Assembly: GCA_003116975.1 (NCBI GenBank)
Contig: BGKB01000038.1
Span: 1 to 64,000, forward strand
Source: Aurantiochytrium sp. KH105
Lineage: Eukaryota > Sar > Bigyra > Thraustochytrida > Thraustochytriidae
Direction of reading: 5' to 3'
Length of the DNA stretch: 64,000 nt
In this document: positions 31,480 through 41,740 of the stretch, piece after piece
Position numbering within the stretch: the stretch's first letter is position 1
Layout of the letters: every line of letters begins with the position of its first letter
Program-made: the position numbers and the translations under genes
The notes under the pieces: generated by a model
Databases searched by the model: none
The model's input: only the letters and a program-made list of their open reading frames with translations
What the model was told of the DNA's origin: nothing

Positions 31480-32061
31480 ATGTGGAACTCCGAGGCGGAC
31501 AAGTACTGGAAAGAAAAGGAAAAGACGAAGCGGCGCGCTGCGCTGCAGCGCAAGCTTATCATCGCTGCAAGCGTCCTGGCGATTATCGTTGTCACATATA
31601 TTGGATATTCCGTACGGGCATGGATGCTTGCTCCAGTTCCAGAGATCAAGAACACGACGGTTCCCAAGGAGATCGTCATTCCCAACGAGGTGTTGCAGAC
31701 CTGTCGGAGCGAATGCAGAGCCAATATGATCGACTTTTGCAACTCGGAATGCAGATTCGCGCATCAGGAGATGCCGCGGCCGACGATCTTCCGCGCATGC
31801 CAGTCTCCCTGCATCAAGGTAGCGCAGGCCACCTGCGACTATGCAACCAGTGAAAAGGCTCTTTTGCGTCGACAGTGCCGCAACTCGGGCGAGACGGTGG
31901 CTTTTCAGGAATGCCGTGCCTACGAGAACCACCTTCCGCGACCACGAATCCAGCAAGTTTGCAAGGTGGGTTCCAAGTCTTCCGTCACGTATACCTGCAC
32001 GGAGGCTGCAAAGTGCATCAATCGGCAAATGGACACCTTGAAGGTGGCTCATGAACTCTAG
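31480..32061 (+). CDS. Small type II membrane protein with a 12-cysteine luminal domain
   Basis: I do not recognise a family. From the ATG in AGCAAGAATG the protein is 193 residues; the frame opens nine codons earlier on a TTG. A basic, charged N-terminus (MWNSEADKYWKEKEKTKRR) precedes one hydrophobic segment at about 26-46 (LIIAASVLAIIVVTYIGYSV), giving an expected N-in/C-out orientation. The remaining ~145 residues carry twelve cysteines arranged in CxxxC pairs (TCRSEC, FCNSEC, ACQSPC), compatible with six disulfides in a secretory compartment. A potential N-glycosylation site NTT lies just past the membrane segment. Function is unknown. Confidence 0.75.
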   Translation: MWNSEADKYWKEKEKTKRRAALQRKLIIAASVLAIIVVTYIGYSVRAWMLAPVPEIKNTTVPKEIVIPNEVLQTCRSECRANMIDFCNSECRFAHQEMPRPTIFRACQSPCIKVAQATCDYATSEKALLRRQCRNSGETVAFQECRAYENHLPRPRIQQVCKVGSKSSVTYTCTEAAKCINRQMDTLKVAHEL

Positions 32062-33355
32062 CGAGCGAGCACCTCTAGGCGTTGTTGGTCGTTGGTCCAT
32101 TCTCGCAGCAGGAGCAAGACACAGGGACTCTTTGGTTGGGAGCAAAATTTTTAAAAGGCGGAAGTGAACACAACAAACTATCATTTATCATTGAAACACT
32201 GTATGTAAATGTCATTCTGCGATGGAAAAGTTCGATAGACGAAGCAAATCGTTAGACCTCCGAAATGAGAACAATAGTCCCCTCTTTTTTCTCTGTCTCT
32301 CTCTAGGTTGTCCTCTCCCCTTTAGGTCAGATAGGAAGGTAGTATGCTCAGTCCATCGTAGTCAAAATTTCATCCACACGGGCCGTTCGGACAAGGCTGA
32401 AACTTATATTTATAATGAATCATCACCGCACACGACCTTTACAACCCCCTTCCCCTTCCCAATCTCAATGCACTATAGCTTCTACTCTTCTCTCGCGACA
32501 TGTTGGTTGCGAGTAGTGGTGCATGTGACGCTGGACCTCGGTAGGATCAACTGAAAAATAAAGATTTGAAGTATCGATCAGCACGCCGTCACCTCGAAAG
32601 ATGGCCGTCGCGAGTCTGCCAGAAAATCTCTGTCGTCACAGGCCATTAAGCGGAGCCACTCACTACTCGCGCCACGACACATCCACGTCCACGTTTCATC
32701 CTTTGAGACAGCGTTGCAAACACGGCACGGCACAGCATGGTACGCAAGTCACCACTTCGCAACGCCATGCAACGCGCGCGCGCTCTTGATCCTCTCCTCT
32801 TCCGCCCCGTCCACACCACTCCTGTGGCTCACCGACAAGACGAGACAAACATACCTACGAATGAGTTGCCATTGGTTGGGGATGCCGGTTTGCTGCGCCA
32901 GCCCGCTCGATGATTTGCTTTGCCGATCCTCTTGAGCGCCTCCAAGCCATCAATCCGGTATCACCTTCGCGGTACAGCAAAGAACTGGCAAGAACGAACG
33001 GCAGAGGTTCGCCGTCGAAATGGGTTGTGGCGATAGAGCCGCGATCGACCGCGATAATAAAAAAATGCAAAAGAAGAAAAGCACGAGAAGAAAAAGAAAG
33101 AATCGCGCGCCTGGAGCCCGACGCGCTGCGTGGGAAAGCCGTACCTTAGCAGGGCGCCTTCCTTCGCGTTCGCGCCGCCGGAAAAAAGGATTTTCATCTC
33201 CCCGCGATTGGGACCTTGGCTCGGAGCCCGGCCAAGAGCGCAAGGTGCATGCGCCTTGCCCCAAAACAGAAGATTGAACTTGCAAGCCCAGCGACGGCGT
33301 CGCAGGCCCAAAGAGCGAGGACCAAAGAAAACGTCGAGGGTGAGCGTCTTCAACA
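32062..33355. other. Intergenic region, 1.3 kb
   Basis: No gene is seen. The region changes from moderately AT-rich (32150-32580) to GC-rich toward the next gene. Frames shorter than ~135 codons overlap on both strands, and none shows a domain. It holds the likely promoter of the VPS9 gene. Confidence 0.5.
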
Positions 33356-33545
33356 ATGGCGGAGTTCTACCTTAGCGCAAAAAGTGGTACATCTTCATGG
33401 CAGCAAGCTGGAGAACCACAAGTGAAAACTGATACCGGAGAGCTTGGCCATGAACACCGCGGTCATGACGTCGTGAACAGCAACAACAATGTCAAAGATC
33501 ATCATGATGCTTTCGGTAAAGATGGAAAAGTAGAAGAAGAAGAAG

Positions 33546-33584
<39 letters not shown>

Positions 33585-35137
33585 ATGAAGAAGAAGAAGA
33601 AGAAGACGACGACGACGACGACGAAGGCTTTTGGGAAAACGCACTTTTTACCGCGCTGCGAGAGCGTGTTACCGACTTTGAGCGCCAAGCGAGTGATCTC
33701 GGTTGGTACATTTTAGTTCCAACCCGTGCGTCCCTTGAGGCGGCAGGATTGGTACTCAGGGTTGGGACAAGTGTTCTTCGCAAGCACGTTGTACATGCAT
33801 CACCTTATCTGCGCGGAGAGTTTGTCAACTTTTCGGGAGATCGGCTCCTCGTGCAGCACGGATTCGTCGTTGTCGTTCGCGACCGACATGAAAGAGCCAC
33901 CGCTAACGATAGATACAAGATTGTCAGCGAGGAGACTTGCTTTGGGAAAGGCGGTTCATACAAGGTGCTCATGATTGATCGGCCCATTCTCGGGGATACA
34001 CAGCATATCGATTCGTATCTCCCGCCAGACGCTGCGCCAGTTTTCGCAGAGGATGGATCAGCTGTCTTTGATGAGACTCGTCCCGTCGATGAATGGATGT
34101 TCGTTCTAAATCGAGATCGCAACAATAGTGCAGTGCTCCGCCAATTGGAACGTTTCACTGAGGACTTTCGCCGCAGCTACGTGCTCGTGACCAATCGCGT
34201 TGGCATTGCGGATTTTGTTCGAAAGATGAATGTGAGCATTGAAAGCGCCGTAGACGGACTCGTGGTGGACAATCGCCCGCGCTTTGGTCAAGCGGCATCC
34301 AATAGACGTTTCCGCGCAATGCTGCGCCGCGTTGTTGAGGCCTTTGCCTTTCTTGGGGTGCATGATATGGTATTCGGCGCACTCGTCCAGTACTATCGCG
34401 AGCAAGAGATTCTTGTCCTAGCGCAGCTTGGTGCGCATAAGGATGCGATGAACTCTTCGGCAGAACGAAATAGCACACAATTTTTCGAAGATCTCAATCA
34501 GCAACGATGTCCGCTGGCCAAGCTTGAGTTTCTACGTGATTATCTGCGCGTCTCTTCGCTGCACGGAGATTTCACACTCAATGCGGACAACATTCTTAGC
34601 ACACTCGTGGATCGTCTTGCAAATCTTCCAGTGCATGCTGCGTCGCGCGCACACATCTTGGCGAATCTTCATTACATGCAAAGTTTTCATACATCGTCCA
34701 TGCCCAACGATCTGCGTTACCTTCTCTACCAATTTCGGGCTGCAATTTGCTTTCTTTCGGGCAAAGAGGATGTCGAAGACATTGGTTCATCGCCGCAGAT
34801 TCTGACGCACCCCCCATCGCGCAAGCAAACGCCAGATCGCGTCCTTGCGCGAGCAAAACCCCGGCCCGCAGGGCAACTTGGCGTCTCGAGCATTCTCGGC
34901 ACAAATGGCAAGGTCGACAATGGTGACGAGGATAATGAGCGGGGAGAAGACGAAAGTGACGATGATAGTGAAGACGACAGCGAAGACGATAGTGAGGATG
35001 ACAGCGGCGGCGACGACGACGATGATAGTACCTGCGGCGGTGGTGGTGAGAGAACCAAACGGTCGGCAGCAAAACTTGGAGGCTTTCTGACTGCCTTGAT
35101 GAATAGCGACGCTGATGTTGTCTCCTCATCACGATAA
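33356..35137 (+). CDS. VPS9-domain Rab GEF with VARP/ANKRD27-like N-terminus
   Basis: The 593-residue protein begins with a low-complexity region: E60-64, twelve alanines at 65-76, then E and D runs to 90. Residues about 92-160 (FWENALFTALRERVTDFERQ, LGWYILVPTRASL, VLRKHVVHASPYL) match in order the N-terminal region of VARP/ANKRD27. About 335-480 is VPS9-like: FGALVQYYREQEILVLAQL, KLEFLRDYLRVS, ADNILSTLVDRLAN (from 410), ANLHYMQSF, and LRYLLYQFRAAICFL. VPS9 domains catalyse nucleotide exchange on Rab5/Rab21 GTPases at endosomes. Unlike VARP there are no ankyrin repeats: the C-terminus is a disordered, strongly acidic tail (SEDDSEDD repeats). The assignment rests on remembered pattern similarity, not on a search. 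Confidence 0.75.
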
Positions 35138-35640
35138 GTTCTGGTGGGGGGAGGAAGACATGTATCTTTGTCTAATTCTCTTTACCTTTTCATTTGAAAG
35201 ATTGAACCGTTGCGAATGCTTGCGTACTTTTCTGTGCTCTGACCGACGCTGACATTCTTCTCTGGCCAAAAAACGCAACGAAAGCATTTTCTATTTGTCA
35301 CGTTCGCCCAGAGACTGGCCATCGAGATGACCCAGCCGACGAGCCCAACCTGAACTCGACGCACCATCTTTTTCCCTCCCTGCCCAAAATGCTCTCCCTC
35401 TCGTTATGTCCTCCTCGACAACGGAGTGAGGTGAGCTGGCGACGAAACGAAGCCTGCGCGCAGAGCAACTACGCCCGGCGAGGCGGGGTGCGCAGAAGCG
35501 AGGCGCCGCGAGCCTGGCCGCGCGACGCGCGTGCGCCGGTGCGTGCGCGTGGTCCTCCGTGTCCTCCTTGCTCGCGCCCGCTCGCTGCGCGTAGCAAGTG
35601 CACGAGGCGAAGAAGACGGGCGAGAACATCGTCGCCAGCC
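35138..35640. other. Intergenic region upstream of the MED12-like gene
   Basis: No separate gene is seen. The last ~250 bases are GC-rich. An in-frame ATG at 35389 could extend the next protein by 84 residues of Arg-rich sequence, but the ATG at 35641 has the better context. Confidence 0.5.
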
Positions 35641-37803
35641 ATGGCGTCAAGCGCTGGCGGCCTTGGGCTGAGCGGCGGCAAGGCTGGCGCGGCAGGCGTC
35701 TCGCCTGTTGCAGCAGACACCCTTCCGCAGGAGGCGCTCGAACGCATCTTCAAGTTTACAAGGTTTCCGCGCGACAAGGAGGCGATCTTGAAGCCGTCAT
35801 TGGGTCTCCCGGTAAGTTTGAGGAGCGACAGAAACGTATGGTGACGTGCTCGATGAAGGCGGATTGTCTAACCTGCTGTGCTTTGGGAAATCTGATGACT
35901 CTCTCCTCAGGCATTTGATCCAGCACCGCTTGATGAGAACGAAGCCTTTCCGGAAACTCTCAACACGGTGGACTCGGCTGGCTTTGTTGAGCCAGCTCCC
36001 CGACTGAGCAATAACAGCGAGTATGGGTCGTTCCTCGTTAGCACGCTCAAGCACAATGCTAACATCGTGCAAGGCATGGCTGAACGCGTCGATGCCATGT
36101 TTGACGAGTGGGAGGAGGAGCGTTCCAAGGAAGTCGTGTACAGGATGGACGGCTTGAAAAAGTTTTTTCGATCTGTAGTGGTGACGGATAATGAACAGGA
36201 GCTTGAGCGCTTTCTGGATCGAGTAATTTCGGACGAAGAAAGCTTTGCGCACTTGGTCGAGAGCGCCACCAAGATCCCGGTGCGCACGGTCCAACCGCGT
36301 CATCAGCGAGCGGCGGCGGATCCCTTGACGCGCGATTTGTGTGGGCGAACATTGTCTCCGCTACATGCTGGTTGGTGGGTCCGACTGACACAGTTAAAGT
36401 CGCGGGAGCAGTCGGGCGCTTCGGCATACACGCAAGCAGCTTGGAGTCCGTCTCTGCGCGATGCTGATTCGAGCAAACAAGCGTGGACCGGCGTGCTGTC
36501 GGGACTCATTTTCCAAACAGTGTCAGAGATTGCCGAGCCACGAGGGCAGCGTCCGAAGATGCGCATTGGACTGAACCGAAATACCCCAGACCCAGACCGT
36601 CGCAAAGCCTCGGTAGCGAGCATTTCTGCGCGGCAACTAACCTCAAGGAACAAGCTCAATGAGAGCAAGCTTGAACAATTTGAGTATCTATGGGAGCTCG
36701 CCCGCTCTCACTTTGAGGCTGGGCTCATCATTCAGGATCGCTTTCTAAGGAACATGGTGGAGTCAGTAATGGGGCGCATGCACATGGAAGCGACTACAGG
36801 TCCAGCAAAGTGGAAAGGACCGCTTCCTCTGTTCGTGTGTTACCTTTTCGTCTCCAAGTTGGCTCGGCTGGCGCCTTTTATGAATGAGTCTGTCTTGCGC
36901 CAGTTTTGGTTGCATTGCACGTACAACCTCCGAGCATTATACTGGGCCAAGGCCGGGGCGAGGTCCGGATCCAATGGGGGCGCTCCATCACCAGAGGGGG
37001 AGCTCGCGATTGAACACGACGTGGCATTTGATGCCTACGCCGATATTTTGCAAGGCGCCATTCGATTTGTAGCCGTGGCAACGCCCCCGAAAATATTTCG
37101 CTCGTGGGAGCGTGATCTCCAAGTGCCAGGATCACTGAGCCGATCCCCGAGCTCTGCGGGCGGACGATCTGCGTCGGGTTTATCATCAGACCGGCGGTCC
37201 GGTGGTCAAGGGCAAAAAAATCAAACTCAGGAAGTGGCGCCTACGTGGTGGGCTGAGGCCCCGACCCCTGTAGGTGCAGGTGCTAATTCGTCTGGTATTT
37301 CAGGTAGCAGCGGCGCGCCAGGTGATAGTTCGGCAGCGGGTGGGTCTGGCGGGGGAGGCAGTGCTACATCGCCGATGAATTCGATTCCTGGAGGCGGGGC
37401 TTTCGGGGCTCAACAGGGAATGGAAGACGGCGTCTTTCCTCTGTGCACGACGGCTGGCGCAATGTCGGCCGAACAAGCGCGTCTTCCACCGACTGCGCCT
37501 GCGGGAATTGCTACCGCAGCCAGTGTGCGTTCCCTACAGCCAGGGAGCGTAACGTTAAATTTTGCAGCGCGAGCAAGGGGCCGAAAGCGTCGTCGTCAAG
37601 AAATGCATCCAAATTTGGATCCATGGCTCAAGTTTGAGCTCATCCCAAACACACCAAGTCTGCACTATTTGCTTCGGGGTGCACGAAAGGTGAGGCGACC
37701 TCAACTTCACCCGACTCAATTCGGAATTATGCGCTCAAGTTCTTTGCAGTCAACAACGTCATCATCAAGCACCATGCACCATGTACGAGCAGTAAATATG
37801 TAA
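35641..37803 (+). CDS. Spliced gene, possible Mediator subunit 12-like protein
   Basis: The gene has two exons: 35641-35811 and 35911-37803, joined in phase 0 to give 687 residues. The intron is described separately. The start is ATG in GCCATGG. An order of blocks reminiscent of the MED12 N-terminus is visible: FDEWEEE, then FLDRVISDEESFAHLVESA, IPVRTVQ, HAGWWVRLTQL, LEQFEYLWELARSHFEAGLI with FLRNMVESVMGRM, and LPLFVCYLFVSKLA. These resemble the MED12 blocks for kinase-module assembly, with an intervening TP/GGSG-rich disordered stretch. MED12 activates CDK8 within the Mediator kinase module. The similarity is from memory and distant, and the protein is much shorter than MED12 (>1,300 residues). 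The 3' end is uncertain because of a second candidate intron. Confidence 0.45.
35812..35910 (+). other. Intron, 99 bp, in the MED12-like gene
   Basis: CCCG|GTAAGT at the 5' junction and a pyrimidine-rich CTCTCCTCAG|GC at the 3' junction give a consensus GT-AG intron. Removing it joins codon 57 to codon 58 in phase 0, and the downstream frame stays open. Without splicing the first exon stops after a few codons (SLRSDRNVW), and the second exon has no good ATG. This is the only intron I regard as well supported in the window. Confidence 0.8.
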
Positions 37804-38180
37804 TCAATGACGATAAATTTGGATCGATCTCTTGCGAGCTTTGGGATGATAATTTTTCAAAAATCATTAGGTTCGTAAGTTCAAGTTGAGATGCACTTTT
37901 CAAAACCCGGAACGAAGAAGTTGACTGGCGGTATATGAAGCCTGTTAGGTTCGTGTGCTCGCTGAGATAGCGAGACACCAAGATCAAACCAAAGACAAAC
38001 CGAAGACAAACCAAAACCATACCAGGGACAAACCAAGGATAAACCAAGGACAAACCAAGGACAGCGCGTTTGTACTGCACTTCTTGCGACTCATTTCATC
38101 GCTAGGATTGAAGTTATCTTTGAAAATGTATCCAGCTTTAATGTCGCGCTCTGGATCTCAAGGCCTCTTTTCTCCCACAG
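37690..38180 (+). other. Possible second intron of the MED12-like gene
   Basis: GAAAG|GTGAGG at 37690 is a good donor and TTTCTCCCACAG at 38180 a good acceptor. Both are phase 0, and the exon after the acceptor stays open for 20 codons to a TAG at 38243. If used, the protein would end differently and be 670 residues. The unspliced frame instead ends at 37803 in Ser/Met-rich sequence. RNA evidence would be needed to choose. Confidence 0.3.
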
Positions 38181-38323
38181 CGTTTCCTATTCCTTGCATT
38201 GTCGATCTCTTTTCAAATACAAAGGTTCGTGACTAGTTTTTAGAGATTGTGTGCAAAAAGTTGTCTTCTTTCTGGAAAGGAAAAACATTCTTGATGATTG
38301 TAGACAAACGGATATGTTGAAAA
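37804..38323. other. Convergent intergenic region with a GACAAACCAAG repeat
   Basis: No independent gene is seen, unless the last exon of the MED12-like gene lies here. Around 37984-38063 about seven degenerate 10-11-base units related to GACAAACCAAG follow one another. Confidence 0.55.
37984..38063. repeat. Degenerate 10-11-bp tandem repeat, unit GACAAACCAAG
   Basis: Successive AAACCAAAGAC, AAACCGAAGAC, AAACCAAAACC, ATACCAGGGAC, AAACCAAGGAT and AAACCAAGGAC units are visible. They lie between two convergent genes. Confidence 0.85.
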
Positions 38324-40435
38324 TCAGGGAGGCGAAGGAGAGAAGCCAATGCGCACAAAGAGAAAAGAGTCCTGCGACGCACCATTTTTGTGATACAGCT
38401 GCACCATGCGGTAGCCTGGAACAATGGCTGTGACGGGAACAACGCGCTGACCAATAAAGTCGTCCTTGCCGACGAGATCATGATCGTTGACGACGAAACT
38501 AAGAAGTGCAAGCTCCGGTTGACGCACAGAGAACTTGAAGGTTTCGTTCCATGATGGATTGAAGCCATTGTCATCAACATGACGCGTAATGCAACGACGC
38601 TGGTCGACCTCGATTCCATGAAGCGAAACCTCGACATAAGGATCAATGACCTCACTTGAGTCACTCTGGCCCAGTGGCTTGGGGAGGTAATGCCCGGAAA
38701 TCACAGAAACGGTCATTTCACAAACGACGTCTTTAGGAAGGCCATCCCAGGGAGTAAAAGAATCGCCGAGCTGGAAAGAGGGCTTGAGGACGTAGCCACA
38801 GCCTCCATTGTCACTAAATCGACCTTGATTGAGCCAAACGGGAAGAGAATTTGTCTGATAATTGAGCGCGACAAGCTGGCAGCCGGCGTTCCAGGCCGAA
38901 ACAGGGTCATAGTTGGAGGAGTCCACGCGAGAGCCGGCAGGATAGACGCGCACAAGGTGGCGCTGCGCGTACTCGCAGAGGTCCCGCATCGGGTAGCCGG
39001 CCTTCGTGAGCTTGTGCATTTTACCTTCGACAATTGAGGAAGAAGACGCAAAGGGGGGCTCTTTGAAGTCGACGCGCTGACTGGCCTTTTCGTGCGTAAA
39101 CTTGAGCTTGACATTTTTGATGTACATGACCTTGAGGAGCTGATCATCCACGCCAAGAGACTTTGCGGTATCAACATCTTCATCGTCGTCGTCGTCCTCG
39201 TCGTTGAGTGCGAGTGAAGAGAGAGACATGATGTCCGAAGAGGGCTCAACCACCGTGTTTTCGGGCGCTTCCGGAAGCTTGGAGTTACCGACATCGCTGG
39301 CCACAGTGGCAATGCCTTCAGTCGCGCCGTCTGACGCGCGTTTGGCATTCTGCTTGACCTTGATTGGCTTGTCCCGAATGACAATCTTGCCCTTGAGGTC
39401 TTCGGGGGAGAGCCAGCAGTCTGGACCACGCGTCCAGTCGGGCTTGCCGCTACCGTCGTCGTGACCAGGCCATTGAAAGAGATGATCTCCAAAGGTGGAC
39501 TTGAGCATGTCGACTTGAACCTTTTGCTGGGGCAAAGAACAGTGGTTCTCAATGGTGATGATGACGGGATACTCGGACGCTTCAAAGGCACACTCCTTGA
39601 TGGCTTTGAGGCACTCGCGCATGGGCACAGGCTTGCACATGGTGTGACCGTGATTGACGATGGGTTCCCCGTCGCTGCCGTCCCATGCATCCAATTCGAT
39701 GACACGAACACCGAGCTTGAGCGCACGGGCCACGGCGGTGCCGGAACTTTCACTGCTCATCTGGTTTCCTGTCAGGTAGGTGTTGTGGGAAGACGAAATA
39801 AAGTAGTGGCTCAGGGGTTGTGTCATGTCTTGATAGACTTGAAAGTGCATCTGATGATCCATGATGGCGTTGAATTCGTTGTCTGTGAGGAGACGCTGAA
39901 AACCCTCATAGGTAAGCACAGGTCCCTCTTGAAGGCTCTCTTCATCAATATCCGAGTCGAGAAAGTCCTTGATTTCCCGTTCTGATGCTCCCTCGTGCTT
40001 GAGGATGAGCTCTACGCATTCCAGAAGAGTCAGGTCAACCTTGCTCATGGAGGAGGAGAGAAGGTAGCGGGAGAGTTCCTCGGCGATCATGCCTTCGTTG
40101 GACGCGCACGCGCGCTCGAAGACTTTTTGCATGTCAGGGAGAGACTGCACTGCGCTAAAGAGAGCCTGGAACTCGTCAAAGTCGAGGGTACCGTTGCCGT
40201 CGGCGTCGAACTCGGCGAACTTTAACCGGAGTTCTCTCTCGGGGATGGCGACATTGAGCTTGTGCAGGACCTTTTTCACTTCTTTGAGCGAGAGCACGCC
40301 GTCGTTGTTCTTGTCGCCGGCCTTCCATTCGGCGAGGCACCTCGAGTCAAAGCTCAGGTACCGCCCGCGCTGGCCGAGCCGTTCCTCGGCGGCGCGCGCC
40401 GCGGCCGCGCCGGTCTTGGACTGCGCGCACCCCAT
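38324..40435 (-). CDS. Phosphoinositide-specific phospholipase C, EF-hand type, with predicted N-terminal lipidation
   Basis: The 703-residue protein has two clear EF-hand loops (DKNNDGVLSLKE at 41-52 and DADGNGTLDFDE at 77-88), a PLC X domain from about 205 with catalytic histidines H217 (SSSHNTYLTGN) and H262 (NHGHT), an acidic X-Y linker, a Y domain around 440-560 (YPAGSRVDSSNYDP, GCQLVALNYQT) and a C2 domain at about 565-695 (DPYVEVSLHG). It hydrolyses PIP2 to diacylglycerol and IP3 at the membrane under calcium control. The N-terminus is MGCAQSKTG, a consensus for glycine myristoylation and cysteine palmitoylation; no PH domain precedes the EF hands. The start is an ATG, and the gene is divergent from the Derlin gene across 1.3 kb. 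Confidence 0.94.
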   Translation of the reverse strand: MGCAQSKTGAAAARAAEERLGQRGRYLSFDSRCLAEWKAGDKNNDGVLSLKEVKKVLHKLNVAIPERELRLKFAEFDADGNGTLDFDEFQALFSAVQSLPDMQKVFERACASNEGMIAEELSRYLLSSSMSKVDLTLLECVELILKHEGASEREIKDFLDSDIDEESLQEGPVLTYEGFQRLLTDNEFNAIMDHQMHFQVYQDMTQPLSHYFISSSHNTYLTGNQMSSESSGTAVARALKLGVRVIELDAWDGSDGEPIVNHGHTMCKPVPMRECLKAIKECAFEASEYPVIITIENHCSLPQQKVQVDMLKSTFGDHLFQWPGHDDGSGKPDWTRGPDCWLSPEDLKGKIVIRDKPIKVKQNAKRASDGATEGIATVASDVGNSKLPEAPENTVVEPSSDIMSLSSLALNDEDDDDDEDVDTAKSLGVDDQLLKVMYIKNVKLKFTHEKASQRVDFKEPPFASSSSIVEGKMHKLTKAGYPMRDLCEYAQRHLVRVYPAGSRVDSSNYDPVSAWNAGCQLVALNYQTNSLPVWLNQGRFSDNGGCGYVLKPSFQLGDSFTPWDGLPKDVVCEMTVSVISGHYLPKPLGQSDSSEVIDPYVEVSLHGIEVDQRRCITRHVDDNGFNPSWNETFKFSVRQPELALLSFVVNDHDLVGKDDFIGQRVVPVTAIVPGYRMVQLYHKNGASQDSFLFVRIGFSPSPP

Positions 40436-41740
40436 TTTCTCGCGGCACTCGCTGCCCGGTCTGCCTCTCTCCTCTCTCCCCGCGCCTCGCGGGCCACCCC
40501 CCGCTGCGCAGCGCTGCGCCGCGCCGCGCCGAGCTTGCCGCGCTCCGCGCCTCGCGCAGCTCCCGCTCTTCGTCCCTGGACGCGCTTGGTTGATCGAGAT
40601 TTGCCTTCAGGCAAACTACTACTATACCTAACTAAGAGTAGCCATACTTCTGTATACCTGGCTATAGGTATAGTGGGAGGAGAGAAAGTAGTAAGTTGAA
40701 ACCAACACACGCAAGTCCGGCCAGCGTGGTCCTGCGATTGCGATTGCGATTGCGGCTGCGATCGCGGTTGCCGTGCTTGCCCTTGACTGCTTGCTGCTGC
40801 TTGCACGTGGGTGGTGTACTACGTCTGTCTGCTGCTGCGTGCATGCGCGTCTGTCTACAACATGCAAGGCATGCATCTCTTGAGCGTGTGCACGCGGCGT
40901 AAAAGTGTCCGTCTGTGCGGTTGTTGTTGCCTCGGAAGATTTCCGATCGTTCGGCAGTGGAAGAGTGATTGTGACCGACGACTAATGTGGTGGAGGCCTA
41001 GTGACCCGGACCTAGCTGCGGAATTCGAGAGGCTTCGTCGAGTAGATGATGGCGCGGTTCTTTCTTCGTGCCCGCCCGCCACTGGCGACGCTTCGCATGG
41101 CCAAATTTGGCGCATGCCTGGCCTCATTCTAGCGTCGCGCCAGCCATTGCAGTCAGATTGACTCGCCGCCGAAGTCTCGCCAAGCGACGCAAAAATGCGG
41201 AACGATTGAAAAGCCAGCGTCGAGCGCTAAAGGTCCGCCGTAACCCCCCCGTTTGGCCCGGGATATCGGCCTTATCTGACGACCTGGGAGTTGATTGAGG
41301 TCATCGCAGGAAGTCTCTGGTGGGGGGTCCGTGCAATGTATCTGTGAACTCATCGACACCCGGCGCGCAATAGGCGCGGCAGAGGAGGGGGGGCCGCCAC
41401 GGTGGAAAGGCGATCCGCTACGGGCAGATAGACATGCACGTTCGAGGAGGGTGGGGAAGAAAACGAGGAGAAGCTCTCGAAGGACGCCGGCGAAGCAGGC
41501 GCGGGAGAGAGTTGGCGCGGACCGCGAGTCGCCGGCACCGCGGCAGACCCGCTTGTGAAGAAGCGAGCCAGGGCAGGCGGAGAAGCAAGCGAGCAAGCAC
41601 GCAAGCAAGCGAGAAGAGAAGATCGCGAGCGGCGGCGAGAAGGCGAGCGAGGCAAACCTAGGAGGTTCTGGTGCGCGCGTGCGCGCGTGTGCGGAGAGCG
41701 AGGCTGCTTTGGGAGCGATAGTTGGGAACTCGTAGGGAAG
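40436..41740. other. Divergent intergenic region, PLC and Derlin genes
   Basis: No gene is seen. It includes a TATA-like, AT-rich patch (40615-40690), a GCGATTGCGATTGCGGCTGCG stretch (40735-40765), and purine-rich GCAAGCGA repeats near 41580-41620 just ahead of the Derlin start. Confidence 0.5.

Noticed and set aside
35389-35640. In-frame N-terminal extension of the MED12-like gene from an upstream ATG
   Set aside because: The extra 84 residues are Arg/Pro-rich and unlike the rest of the protein, while the ATG at 35641 has a good context (GCCATGG); kept only as an alternative.
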